A stretch of DNA of 64,000 bases, from positions 992,001 to 1,056,000 of the forward strand of contig NZ_CP018620.1 of NCBI RefSeq assembly GCF_001908275.1, in the 5' to 3' direction. The stretch's first letter is position 1. Each line of letters opens with the position of its first letter. The notes beneath the pieces are model-generated. The model was not told where the DNA came from and did no database searches. It saw nothing but the letters and a program-made list of their open reading frames with translations. Source of the DNA: Paenibacillus xylanexedens (GTDB taxonomy: Bacteria > Bacillota > Bacilli > Paenibacillales > Paenibacillaceae). Shown here piece after piece: positions 33,801 to 42,227 of the stretch. The translations under genes were made by a program, and so were the position numbers.

Positions 33801-34778
33801 ATGAGTCGAGCTACGGAAAGCATACCCGCCAAGATGGAACTCCAGCAGAGGAAACATGTGGAGCCCAAGCGGCAGCATCCATTCATCAAAAGCCTCAAGA
33901 AACACTGGGAGCTCTACCTGCTCGTGCTGCCCCCGGTGTTGTATCTGTTGATCTTCAAGTACATCCCTATGGTGGGTGTCCAGATCGCCTTCAAGGACTT
34001 CAGTGTAGTCAAAGGAATCTGGGGAAGCCCGTGGGTCGGATTCAAACATTTTGAAGCCTTCTTCCAATCTCCAAACTTCTGGCTGTTAATCAAAAACACG
34101 ATAGGCATCAGCTTTTATTCCTTAATCGCAGGTTTCCCTATTCCCATCTTGCTGGCGCTGGCGCTGAATGAGATTCGAACGGGTTACTTCAAGAAGACCG
34201 TGCAGATGGTCACTTACGCTCCGCATTTTATCTCAACGGTTGTTATGGTATCCATTATCATTCTGATGCTCTCCCCGCATGTGGGCGTAGTAGACAAGCT
34301 GTTCACACTGCTCGGCTTCCCGATGACCAACTTCATGGGCATTCCGGAATACTTCAAATCGATCTATGTCTGGTCAGGTGTGTGGCAGGGCATGGGATAT
34401 TCATCAATTATATATATCGCAGCTCTTGCTGGTGTTGATCCATCTCTCTATGAAGCAGCAAAGATGGACGGCGCATCAAGGCTTCGGAAAATATGGCACA
34501 TCGACCTCCCATCGCTGGTTCCAGTCACCGTTATCATGCTGATTCTGAGTCTGGGCAGCATTATGGGCGTGGGCTTTGAGAAAATATACCTGATGCAGAA
34601 TCCGCTCAACACAAGCGCTTCGGAGGTCATCTCCACGTATGTGTACAAGGTGGGTCTGATCGGGGCAAATTTCAGCTTCTCCTCGGCAGTAGGATTCTTC
34701 AACTCCATTATCAACCTGATCCTGCTGGTTATCGTCAACGGCATATCGCGTAAAGTATCCCAGAACAGCTTGTGGTAA
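33801..34778 (+). CDS. Sugar ABC transporter permease 1 (LplB/YteP-like)
   Basis: A 325-residue permease with six membrane helices. HWELYLLVLPPVLYLLIFKYIPM is the N-terminal hallmark of the LplB group (given as one run of helix 1), and YEAAKMDGASRLRKIWHIDLP is the EAA loop that docks the ATPase. It pairs with the permease at 34794 and the lipoprotein at 35832 as a carbohydrate importer. AAGGAG precedes 33801 by 8 bases; an in-frame GTG at 33792 overlaps this site and is rejected. There is no ATP-binding gene here; this class uses a shared MsmX-type ATPase encoded elsewhere. Confidence 0.9.
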   Translation: MSRATESIPAKMELQQRKHVEPKRQHPFIKSLKKHWELYLLVLPPVLYLLIFKYIPMVGVQIAFKDFSVVKGIWGSPWVGFKHFEAFFQSPNFWLLIKNTIGISFYSLIAGFPIPILLALALNEIRTGYFKKTVQMVTYAPHFISTVVMVSIIILMLSPHVGVVDKLFTLLGFPMTNFMGIPEYFKSIYVWSGVWQGMGYSSIIYIAALAGVDPSLYEAAKMDGASRLRKIWHIDLPSLVPVTVIMLILSLGSIMGVGFEKIYLMQNPLNTSASEVISTYVYKVGLIGANFSFSSAVGFFNSIINLILLVIVNGISRKVSQNSLW

Positions 34779-34793
34779 AGGAGGAGCTTATCC

Positions 34794-35702
34794 ATGTTCA
34801 ACCTGATTAATCGTAACCGGATCAAGGACCCACTCGGTGACCGCATTTTCATGACATTCAACTATATTTTTCTGTTCGCCATACTGCTAACGGTGTTTTA
34901 CCCGCTCTTGTATATCATCAGTTCTTCGTTCAGCTCTTCACGAGCCGTGACATCCGGTCAGGTGTGGCTGTTCCCGGTCGACTTTAACATCAAGGCGTAC
35001 ATCTCCATTTTCAAAAGCCAACAGCTTATGCTCGGTTTCTATAACACGATCATCTACACCGTGGTGGGCACGTTCATTAACGTAGTGCTGACCGTCATGC
35101 TGGCATATCCTTTGTCACGCAAATCGTTCTATGGACGAGGGGCCATCATCATTTTCATGATGATCACGATGTTCTTTGATGGCGGTCTGATTCCCACCTA
35201 CCTCTTGATGAAGGATTTGCACCTGCTCGATACACGTTGGGCGATGTGGCTGCCTGGGGCGCTCGCAGTATTCCAGGTCATCGTGGCAAGGACTTTCTTC
35301 CAATCTTCCATTCCGGAAGAACTCGGGGAGGCCGCGGAAATGGACGGTTGCCGGGATATCCGGTATCTGATCAGCGTGGTTCTTCCCTTATCAAAGCCCA
35401 TTCTGGCGGTCATGACACTCATGTATGCCGTAGGTCACTGGAATGCGTACTTTGATGCACTGATCTACCTGCGTTCCGAGAAGTTGTTCCCTTTACAATA
35501 CGTGCTTCGCAATCTGCTCATCCTGAACGCGGCTGATCCGGCGATGCTCGCCAATACCAGCCAACAGATGCGGGACCAAGGGTTCGAGCAGGTGTTGAAA
35601 TATGCACTGATCGTTGTGGCGAGTATTCCAATTCTGATCATGTATCCATTTGTACAGAAGCATTTTGTTAAAGGGGTCATGGTTGGTTCCCTGAAAGGTT
35701 AA
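34794..35702 (+). CDS. Sugar ABC transporter permease 2 (LplC/YtcP-like)
   Basis: A 302-residue permease of six helices. FLFAILLTVFYPLLYIISSSFSS is the typical first helix of the YtcP group, and LGEAAEMDGCRDIRYLISVVLP is its EAA loop. GGLIPTYLLMKDLHLLDTRW is also characteristic. It follows the first permease by 15 bases with AAAGGAGGAG before ATG. Together the two permeases form the membrane channel of a carbohydrate importer. Confidence 0.9.
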   Translation: MFNLINRNRIKDPLGDRIFMTFNYIFLFAILLTVFYPLLYIISSSFSSSRAVTSGQVWLFPVDFNIKAYISIFKSQQLMLGFYNTIIYTVVGTFINVVLTVMLAYPLSRKSFYGRGAIIIFMMITMFFDGGLIPTYLLMKDLHLLDTRWAMWLPGALAVFQVIVARTFFQSSIPEELGEAAEMDGCRDIRYLISVVLPLSKPILAVMTLMYAVGHWNAYFDALIYLRSEKLFPLQYVLRNLLILNAADPAMLANTSQQMRDQGFEQVLKYALIVVASIPILIMYPFVQKHFVKGVMVGSLKG

Positions 35703-35831
35703 TCCTTGTGAGTTAAGCCCGGTTGCCTCTTGAAAGGAGGTGGAAGGAACACGCCGGCTTCCGGGGTAGATTTTATAAACGTGCAGTACAAGTCAATAAT
35801 TTGCCGTTATGAACAAAAAGGAGGAGTCAGA

Positions 35832-37469
35832 TTGAGAAAATCTTGGATTTCGATGTTGTTTCTGGTCTTTGCTTCGGTGGCTTTGTTGTCCGCATGCAGT
35901 TCATCCGAGGAGTCGGGTGGAAGTAGCGACGGTAGCGGGGAGAGCGGCGGTCCTGTAACCATGACCCTCTTTGCTCCGCAAGGCAAAGCGTCCATGGAAG
36001 AGAATGAATTCACCCAATTTATCGAAGACAAGTTCGACGTTACCCTAAAATGGGATCTGGCCCCAACGGACGCCTTGCAGGATCGTAGACAATTACTGCT
36101 GGCCAGTGGTGATTATCCCGAAGTGTTTCTTCACGGCAAGTTCACCACCTCAGACCTTCAAACCTATGGAAAACAGGGCGTGTTCCTTCCGCTACAAGAT
36201 CTGATTCAGAAGTATGGTCCGAATCTGACCAAGATTATGGAAGAGAAACCATACTTCAAAGAAGCCATTACGGCACCGGACGGCAACATCTATGCGCTGC
36301 CTATCTTCAATGAATGTTACCACTGTACGTATGCACAGAAATACTGGATCAACACGGAATGGCTCGATAATCTGGGTCTGAAAATGCCAACCACAACTGA
36401 TGAACTGTACACCGTTCTGAAGGCGTTTAAGACACAAGATCCAAACGGTAACGGGAAAGCGGACGAGATTCCACTCACGGGCGCACCGAACAAGTATGTA
36501 TGGAATGGCAATATTGATGCCTACCTGATGAATAGTTTTATATACAATGATAACGACAAATATCTGATCGTGAACGATGGCAAGGTGAGTTTTGCCGCCA
36601 ATCAGGAAGGCTGGAAGAAAGGGCTGGAGTACATGAACAAGCTCTATGCAGATGGCCTGATTGATCCGGCTTCCTTTACACAGAATGATCAGGCGATTGG
36701 ACAGCTGGGGAACAAGGAAGGCGATGAAGTGGTCGGCTCCATTACAACGGCGCTGGTCAGTTATCTCGTGAATACTTATGACAAAGATATCACCCGTCAC
36801 CAGCACTGGGAGATCGTTCCTCCATTGAAAGGACCAGATGGAGTGCAGACGACAGGCGCCACGCAGAGCGTAGGTGAGTTTGAGTTTGCCATCACCAACA
36901 AAGCGACAGAAGCACAGCAGATTGCCGCTATCAAAATTGTAGACTACATGTTCAGTGAAGAAGGTGCGCTGTACGCGGAGTATGGACCAACTGAAGGCAA
37001 AGGCTGGAAGAAGGCAGATAACGATGAGAAAAACATCAATGGCGAGCCGGCCAAATACAGCTACTACAACCTGCCTGAGCGTGATCCGAACGTTGTTGTG
37101 AACGAGAGCTGGTCACAGATCGGAGCGCATGACTTATCCAACACATTCCGTAATCTGTTTGCGGAAGGACAGAATCCTCTAGAAGCAGAGGGTTATGGTA
37201 CACGTCTGGCTCAAGCTACCAATGTGTATGAACCTTATGCACCCAAAGAAGTATACCCTGCGAACGTATTTATTCGTCCAGAGGATACGGAATCAGCTGC
37301 ACAACTGACTACGGCCATCAAGGATTATGTGCAGACGAATATGGCACAGTTCATTATTGGCAGCAAGAGCATTGATAAGGAATGGGATTCGTATGTCAAA
37401 GGCTTCGATGGTCTCGGACTGAGTAATTACCTTGAGATCTACCAGCGTGCTATTGAGAAGAATCAATAA
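35832..37469 (+). CDS. Sugar ABC transporter substrate-binding lipoprotein
   Basis: A 545-residue extracellular solute-binding protein of the LipO/YtcQ type. The lipoprotein signal is FLVFASVALLSAC, with Cys about residue 20 lipidated after the LLSAC box, followed by a Ser/Gly linker. The binding domain has VTMTLFAPQG, LLASGDYPEVFLHG, NECYHCTYAQKYWINTEWLDNLG and, near the C-terminus, FIRPEDTESAAQL. The start is a TTG at 35832 with AAGGAGGAG 5-6 bases upstream; 34 upstream in-frame codons are rejected because they would bury the signal. Length suggests a ligand larger than a monosaccharide. Confidence 0.9.
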   Translation: MRKSWISMLFLVFASVALLSACSSSEESGGSSDGSGESGGPVTMTLFAPQGKASMEENEFTQFIEDKFDVTLKWDLAPTDALQDRRQLLLASGDYPEVFLHGKFTTSDLQTYGKQGVFLPLQDLIQKYGPNLTKIMEEKPYFKEAITAPDGNIYALPIFNECYHCTYAQKYWINTEWLDNLGLKMPTTTDELYTVLKAFKTQDPNGNGKADEIPLTGAPNKYVWNGNIDAYLMNSFIYNDNDKYLIVNDGKVSFAANQEGWKKGLEYMNKLYADGLIDPASFTQNDQAIGQLGNKEGDEVVGSITTALVSYLVNTYDKDITRHQHWEIVPPLKGPDGVQTTGATQSVGEFEFAITNKATEAQQIAAIKIVDYMFSEEGALYAEYGPTEGKGWKKADNDEKNINGEPAKYSYYNLPERDPNVVVNESWSQIGAHDLSNTFRNLFAEGQNPLEAEGYGTRLAQATNVYEPYAPKEVYPANVFIRPEDTESAAQLTTAIKDYVQTNMAQFIIGSKSIDKEWDSYVKGFDGLGLSNYLEIYQRAIEKNQ

Positions 37470-37488
37470 TTGAAGGATTCAATATAGA

Positions 37489-37527
37489 GGCTGTCCCGTC
37501 TGTCACCCGTGACCGGGACGGTCTTCT
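37489..37527 (+). terminator. Hairpin, likely terminator of the ABC operon
   Basis: GGCTGTCCCG pairs with CGGGACGGTC (two G-T pairs) but only a mixed TTCTCCT follows, so termination may be partial and allow read-through. Confidence 0.5.
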
Positions 37528-37530
37528 CCT

Positions 37531-37558
37531 ATGACAACCCCACGTCATCCGATATAAT
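37531..37558 (+). promoter_or_regulatory. Sigma-A promoter of the membrane AraC regulator
   Basis: ATGACA (37531-37536) and a perfect TATAAT (37553-37558) are 16 bases apart. It lies between the ABC terminator and the regulator gene. Confidence 0.6.
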
Positions 37559-37644
37559 GTACTGAATGTTTATGGAAAATTAGCGATCAGCACAGATGTT
37601 TGTCGTCATTCAGCATGAACAGTAACGGTGGGGGGATCTCGGAG

Positions 37645-39864
37645 ATGAACAACAATTGGTTTAGACGTTTGCTGTTATCGTATCTGCCTGTTTTCTTTAT
37701 TGTGACGACCATTCTATTCTTCATTTTCTTTCAAGTGTTCAATGAACAGAACCGTAGAGAAGCGCTCAAGGCCAATGAATTTCTGGCCTCACAGGTTACG
37801 CAATATCTGGACAACTCCCTACGTTCCATCGACTTCAAGGTACTGCGTGAGATTTTGACCAACCCTAACTTGAAGAATTATTTCTCGGTATCTGGCAGCG
37901 ATGATGTGTATGCCGGCATTCAGGCGGTCCAGGTGGTTGATGAATTGAAAATAGAGTATCCGCTGATTGATTCAATTTATCTCGTTCGATACGGGGATGG
38001 CACGGTCTTCAGTAACGGGAAGGCTGTTCCGATTGAAGAGTTCCCGGATGCAGACTTTATTGCAGATAGCCGGTCAAGGGATGAACAGAAGTGGGCAGGG
38101 GCACGAGCGTTCCGAGCTTTTCCTTCGCAAGCGACGGAGCAGGTGATTACGATTGTGCGAAGTGTAGGAAACGGCAAAGGACTTGTGGTGACAAATGTGG
38201 ACCTGAGTACCCTGAGGAAATCCATTATGCAGATGTATGATCCGGAATTTACGTTTGTGAACATCTTCAACCGTTCGGGCGGCAATCTGTGGGATAGCAG
38301 CATGCCAGGAGGGGTTGCAGCTTCTACTAAAACCACGTCGGGAGAAGTCTTCTCCGAATTTACGTCGAGTTATAGTGGTTGGAAGGTGCAGACAGGTCTC
38401 AACAATGGAAAAATCGTCAAATGGACGCTGCAATTTTATAATATCTGGTTTGCCTTTGCTGTAGTGGTTGTGTTGATTGGTGTGGTGTGGGTGATCTATG
38501 TTACCCGCAGAAACTACAAGCCGATTCAGCAAATTGTCACGTTAATTCAGACCGTCTCTTCGCAGAAGCAATCGGGGCTGGGCTATGGCAAGGAGAATGA
38601 GTTTCGATTCATCCATACAACGCTGGAACGCATGATTGATCAGACGAGGCAATATCAGGAGGAGCACGAAGAGAATCTGATTTTGCAGAAAAAAATGTTC
38701 TTTCAGGAGTTGCTGGAGGGCACACGAGACTTTACGAGCACGGAGCTGACAGCGGAGATGAAGAAGTTCAAACTGCCTGAGCTAGAGCATCATTGGGCCG
38801 TCATGGTAGTTGAAATGGATCGGTATGATGCATTTGTGACGGAGTATCATGATCAGGACCAATCCCTCTTGAAATTTGTGTTATCCAGTATCCTGCAGGA
38901 GAGTGCGCGTCATGAAGGAACGGAAGTATGGGCTGAATGGATCTCCGATCAGCGTCTGTACGCCATCCTCTGGATTCCGGACATGGAACAGGCCGAGGAG
39001 ACTGAGCATCGATTGCTTGCTGGTTATCTGGACAGAATCGATCAGTATCTGAACTTCACCGTGACCATTGGTGTTGGTCGGGTTGCTGTCGATATTCGGG
39101 GGTTGAGAGCTTCATTGAAAGAAGCTGTACACGCGCTGGAGTACAAGGCTGTAATGGGGATAAATCGCATCATTCCGTGTAGTGATGTGCCGAATTCGAC
39201 CAATGATGTGTATGAGTTCCTGAAGACCATCTCACTGTTGGTACAGGCGATGCGTTTATCGGACGATGTCTGGGAAAAGCATTTTGAAAGACTGTTTGAA
39301 CAAATCGGTGAGTCCGTTCTGTCCCGTCAGGAGATTATGAATACGATCCAATTGTTATTCCAACATTACAATCGGGAATTCGCCGAACTTCCACGGGAGT
39401 ACCAGGATTCGTGGGCCGCTATATTCACCCCGCTTCTCCCAAGGCTTGAGGGCTGGGAGACCTTAGATGACCTGCGTAAGCTGTGTTGGGAAGGGTTCAG
39501 GGAACTGGCGCTGCAGATGCAGACGCTGCATTGTTCCCGAAAACACAGATCACATATTCTGGAGATTCGCAAATACATCGAAGAGCATTACAACAATCCT
39601 GATCTGTCACTGAACTACCTTAGTGATCTATTCGATATTAATCCGAAGTATCTGAGCAAGCTTTTCAAGGATGAGATTGGGGAGAAGTTTGTGGATCTGC
39701 TCATTAGTCATCGTATCGAAAAAGCCAAGCTGCTCATGCAGGAGACCGATAAGGCTATTCAGGAGATCAGTGAGGAAGTGGGATACACAAACTATAATTC
39801 CTTCAACCGGGCTTTCAAAAACGTGGTGGGTGTGGCACCAAGTGACTACCGCAAAGCCATGTGA
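37645..39864 (+). CDS. Membrane-anchored AraC-family regulator with extracellular sensor domain
   Basis: A 739-residue one-protein sensor-regulator. One membrane helix near residues 9-32 (LLLSYLPVFFIVTTILFFIFF) and a second near 262-286 (IWFAFAVVVVLIGVVWVIYV) bound a Cache-like outside domain of about 230 residues. The cytosolic part has a linker and a GGDEF-like region (FTVTIGVGRVAVDIRGLRASLKEA), and ends in an AraC-type double helix-turn-helix (LSLNYLSDLFDINPKYLSKLF and IQEISEEVGYTNYNSFNRAF). Start at 37645 puts the first helix near the N-terminus. It probably senses the imported glycan outside the cell and controls the flanking transporter and hydrolase genes; inferred from position. Confidence 0.85.
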   Translation: MNNNWFRRLLLSYLPVFFIVTTILFFIFFQVFNEQNRREALKANEFLASQVTQYLDNSLRSIDFKVLREILTNPNLKNYFSVSGSDDVYAGIQAVQVVDELKIEYPLIDSIYLVRYGDGTVFSNGKAVPIEEFPDADFIADSRSRDEQKWAGARAFRAFPSQATEQVITIVRSVGNGKGLVVTNVDLSTLRKSIMQMYDPEFTFVNIFNRSGGNLWDSSMPGGVAASTKTTSGEVFSEFTSSYSGWKVQTGLNNGKIVKWTLQFYNIWFAFAVVVVLIGVVWVIYVTRRNYKPIQQIVTLIQTVSSQKQSGLGYGKENEFRFIHTTLERMIDQTRQYQEEHEENLILQKKMFFQELLEGTRDFTSTELTAEMKKFKLPELEHHWAVMVVEMDRYDAFVTEYHDQDQSLLKFVLSSILQESARHEGTEVWAEWISDQRLYAILWIPDMEQAEETEHRLLAGYLDRIDQYLNFTVTIGVGRVAVDIRGLRASLKEAVHALEYKAVMGINRIIPCSDVPNSTNDVYEFLKTISLLVQAMRLSDDVWEKHFERLFEQIGESVLSRQEIMNTIQLLFQHYNREFAELPREYQDSWAAIFTPLLPRLEGWETLDDLRKLCWEGFRELALQMQTLHCSRKHRSHILEIRKYIEEHYNNPDLSLNYLSDLFDINPKYLSKLFKDEIGEKFVDLLISHRIEKAKLLMQETDKAIQEISEEVGYTNYNSFNRAFKNVVGVAPSDYRKAM

Positions 39865-39914
39865 TGTAAGTGCACCCGCCTAACTAATTCCGAACGCATA
39901 AGGAGAATGTGCAT

Positions 39915-42227
39915 ATGGACTATAAAGATGCTTCGCTTCCCATTCAGGAGCGGGTTCAGGATCTGATCGGACGGATGACAATGGCAGAGAAAATTGGACA
40001 ACTCATTCAGCCGATGGGATGGAAGACGTATGATAAAGCAGCTGATGGTACAGTACAGGTGACGGAAGAGTTCAAAGCGTACATGGAACAGGGGGGTGTC
40101 GGTTCTCTGTACGGTGTGCTTCGGGCCGATCCATGGACCGAAGTGACACTGGAAACGGGGCTTACTCCACGGCAGGGAGCCGTTGCCACAAATGTCATTC
40201 AGCAGTATGCCATGGAGCATTCCCGGCTGGGCATACCCATTTTGTTTGGGGAAGAGTGTTCCCACGGGCATATGGCGATCGGGGCAACAGTTTTTCCGGT
40301 ACCGTTAATGGTGGGAAGTACGTGGAATATGGAGTTATACCGCAAGATGTGTGAAGCCATCGCTGTGGAGACCCGGAGTCAGGGGGGAGCGGCAACGTAT
40401 TCCCCGGTGCTTGATGTCGTACGTGACCCGAGATGGGGACGGACGGAGGAATGTTTTGCCGAAGATCCCTACTTAATCGGTGAATTTGCAGTAGAAGCGA
40501 TGAAGGGACTGCAGGGTGACCGCCTTGATTCCAACCAGACGATTGTCGCTACACTTAAGCATTTTGCGGCTTATGGCAGCTCGGAGGGTGGGCGCAATGC
40601 TGCTCCAGTTCATATGGGCTTACGTGAATTACATGAAATAGATCTGTTGCCGTTCAAAAAGGCAGTGGAAGCCGGGGCTTGCTCCGTGATGACCGCATAT
40701 AACGAGATTGATGGCGTACCCTGCACGTCCAGCACGTATCTGCTGAATGATCTTCTGCGGGAGCAGTGGGGTTTTGATGGATTTGTCATTACTGATTTTG
40801 GTGCTATTCAGATGCTGGTCCATGGACATAACACCGCCGAGAACGGGGAGCAGGCGGTGGCACAGTCCCTTCAAGCAGGAGTGGATATGGAGATGTCCGG
40901 GTACATGTACCGCAAACATCTCGGTCAGGCGTTGGAGCAGGGAATGATCGAAGAGAAGGATCTGGACTTGGCTGTGTGGCGAGTGCTGGAGATGAAATTC
41001 AGACTTGGTCTGTTTGAACAACCTTTCGTAGATCCTGACTTTGCAGAACAGGTCATCGGATGTGAAGACCATACACAGCTGGCGAGGGAAGTTGCACAAG
41101 AGGGGATTGTTTTACTGAAAAATGAGGGAAATACTCTTCCGCTTGCCAAAACAGGTCCAAAGCTAGCTGTCATTGGTCCGAACGCGAACCATATCTATAA
41201 CCAGCTTGGAGACTATACCTCGCCACAGCCGAGAGAGCAGATCGTCACCGTACTGGATGGCATTATACGCAAGCTTGGTGCGGATTCGGGTCAGGTGCTG
41301 TACGCACCCGGCTGCCGGATTAAAGGCGATTCCAGAGAGGGCTTTGCACAAGCACTCGCCTGTGCGGAACAGGCCGATGTCATCGTGATGGTGATGGGTG
41401 GTTCCAGCGCCCGCGATTTTGGTGAAGGTACGATCGACTTGCGGACAGGTGCGTCTGTGGTAACCGATTATCCATGGAACGACATGGAGTGTGGCGAGGG
41501 CATTGACCGGGCTTCCCTGAATCTCATGGGTGTTCAATTGGAGCTGGTGCAGGAGGTACATAAGCTGGGAAAACCCGTTATCGTCGTCTATATCAACGGC
41601 CGCCCCATTGCTGAACCTTGGATTGATGAGCATGTCCATGCCATTGTGGAAGCGTGGTACCCCGGGCAGGAAGGTGGTAACGCTATCGCAGATATTCTGT
41701 TTGGCGATGTGAATCCATCTGGCCGCCTTACCGTCTCCATTCCCAAGCATGTTGGGCAACTTCCGGTCTATTATCATGCCAAACGCACTCGTGGCAAGCG
41801 GTATCTGGAGATGGATCTGGCGCCGCAGTATCCTTTCGGATATGGACTGAGCTATACCAAATTCAAATACGAGAATGTAAGAGTGATGCCAGAAATCATC
41901 GGCCTGGACGATGAAGCTCAGGTGATGGTTGAAGTCACGAATACCGGAGTAGTTGAGGGAAGCGAGGTTGTGCAGTTGTACATCACGGATGTGTCGGCTT
42001 CGGTTACGCGGGCTGAAATGTCACTTAAGGGTTTTCGTAAAATTCATCTGAAGCCAGGACAGACCCAGACCGTTACATTCCCTGTGCAAAAAGAACATCT
42101 CGCACTCATCGACTCTCGTCTCCAGTCTGTCGTAGAACCGGGTGAATTCAGGCTCATGGTTGGCCGCAATTCGGCTGACTGGAACGCTTGCAGTCTGCAT
42201 ATCCAGAAGGTGGGGGTGGAGGTATGA
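39915..42227 (+). CDS. GH3 beta-glucosidase/beta-xylosidase (BglX/XylA type)
   Basis: A 770-residue family 3 enzyme in the usual order: catalytic barrel first (MTMAEKIGQLIQPMG, FGEECSHGHMAIGATVFPVP, TYSPVLDVVRDPRWGRTEE, TLKHFAAYG, nucleophile Asp294 in GFVITDFGA), then the alpha/beta domain (EGIVLLKNEGNTLPL) and the fibronectin-III-like end. Related enzymes act on beta-glucosides or beta-xylosides, which cannot be separated by eye. ATG at 39915 has AAGGAG 9 bases upstream; the GTG at 39909 is too close to it. It overlaps the following GH38 gene by 4 bases. No signal peptide. Confidence 0.9.
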   Translation: MDYKDASLPIQERVQDLIGRMTMAEKIGQLIQPMGWKTYDKAADGTVQVTEEFKAYMEQGGVGSLYGVLRADPWTEVTLETGLTPRQGAVATNVIQQYAMEHSRLGIPILFGEECSHGHMAIGATVFPVPLMVGSTWNMELYRKMCEAIAVETRSQGGAATYSPVLDVVRDPRWGRTEECFAEDPYLIGEFAVEAMKGLQGDRLDSNQTIVATLKHFAAYGSSEGGRNAAPVHMGLRELHEIDLLPFKKAVEAGACSVMTAYNEIDGVPCTSSTYLLNDLLREQWGFDGFVITDFGAIQMLVHGHNTAENGEQAVAQSLQAGVDMEMSGYMYRKHLGQALEQGMIEEKDLDLAVWRVLEMKFRLGLFEQPFVDPDFAEQVIGCEDHTQLAREVAQEGIVLLKNEGNTLPLAKTGPKLAVIGPNANHIYNQLGDYTSPQPREQIVTVLDGIIRKLGADSGQVLYAPGCRIKGDSREGFAQALACAEQADVIVMVMGGSSARDFGEGTIDLRTGASVVTDYPWNDMECGEGIDRASLNLMGVQLELVQEVHKLGKPVIVVYINGRPIAEPWIDEHVHAIVEAWYPGQEGGNAIADILFGDVNPSGRLTVSIPKHVGQLPVYYHAKRTRGKRYLEMDLAPQYPFGYGLSYTKFKYENVRVMPEIIGLDDEAQVMVEVTNTGVVEGSEVVQLYITDVSASVTRAEMSLKGFRKIHLKPGQTQTVTFPVQKEHLALIDSRLQSVVEPGEFRLMVGRNSADWNACSLHIQKVGVEV

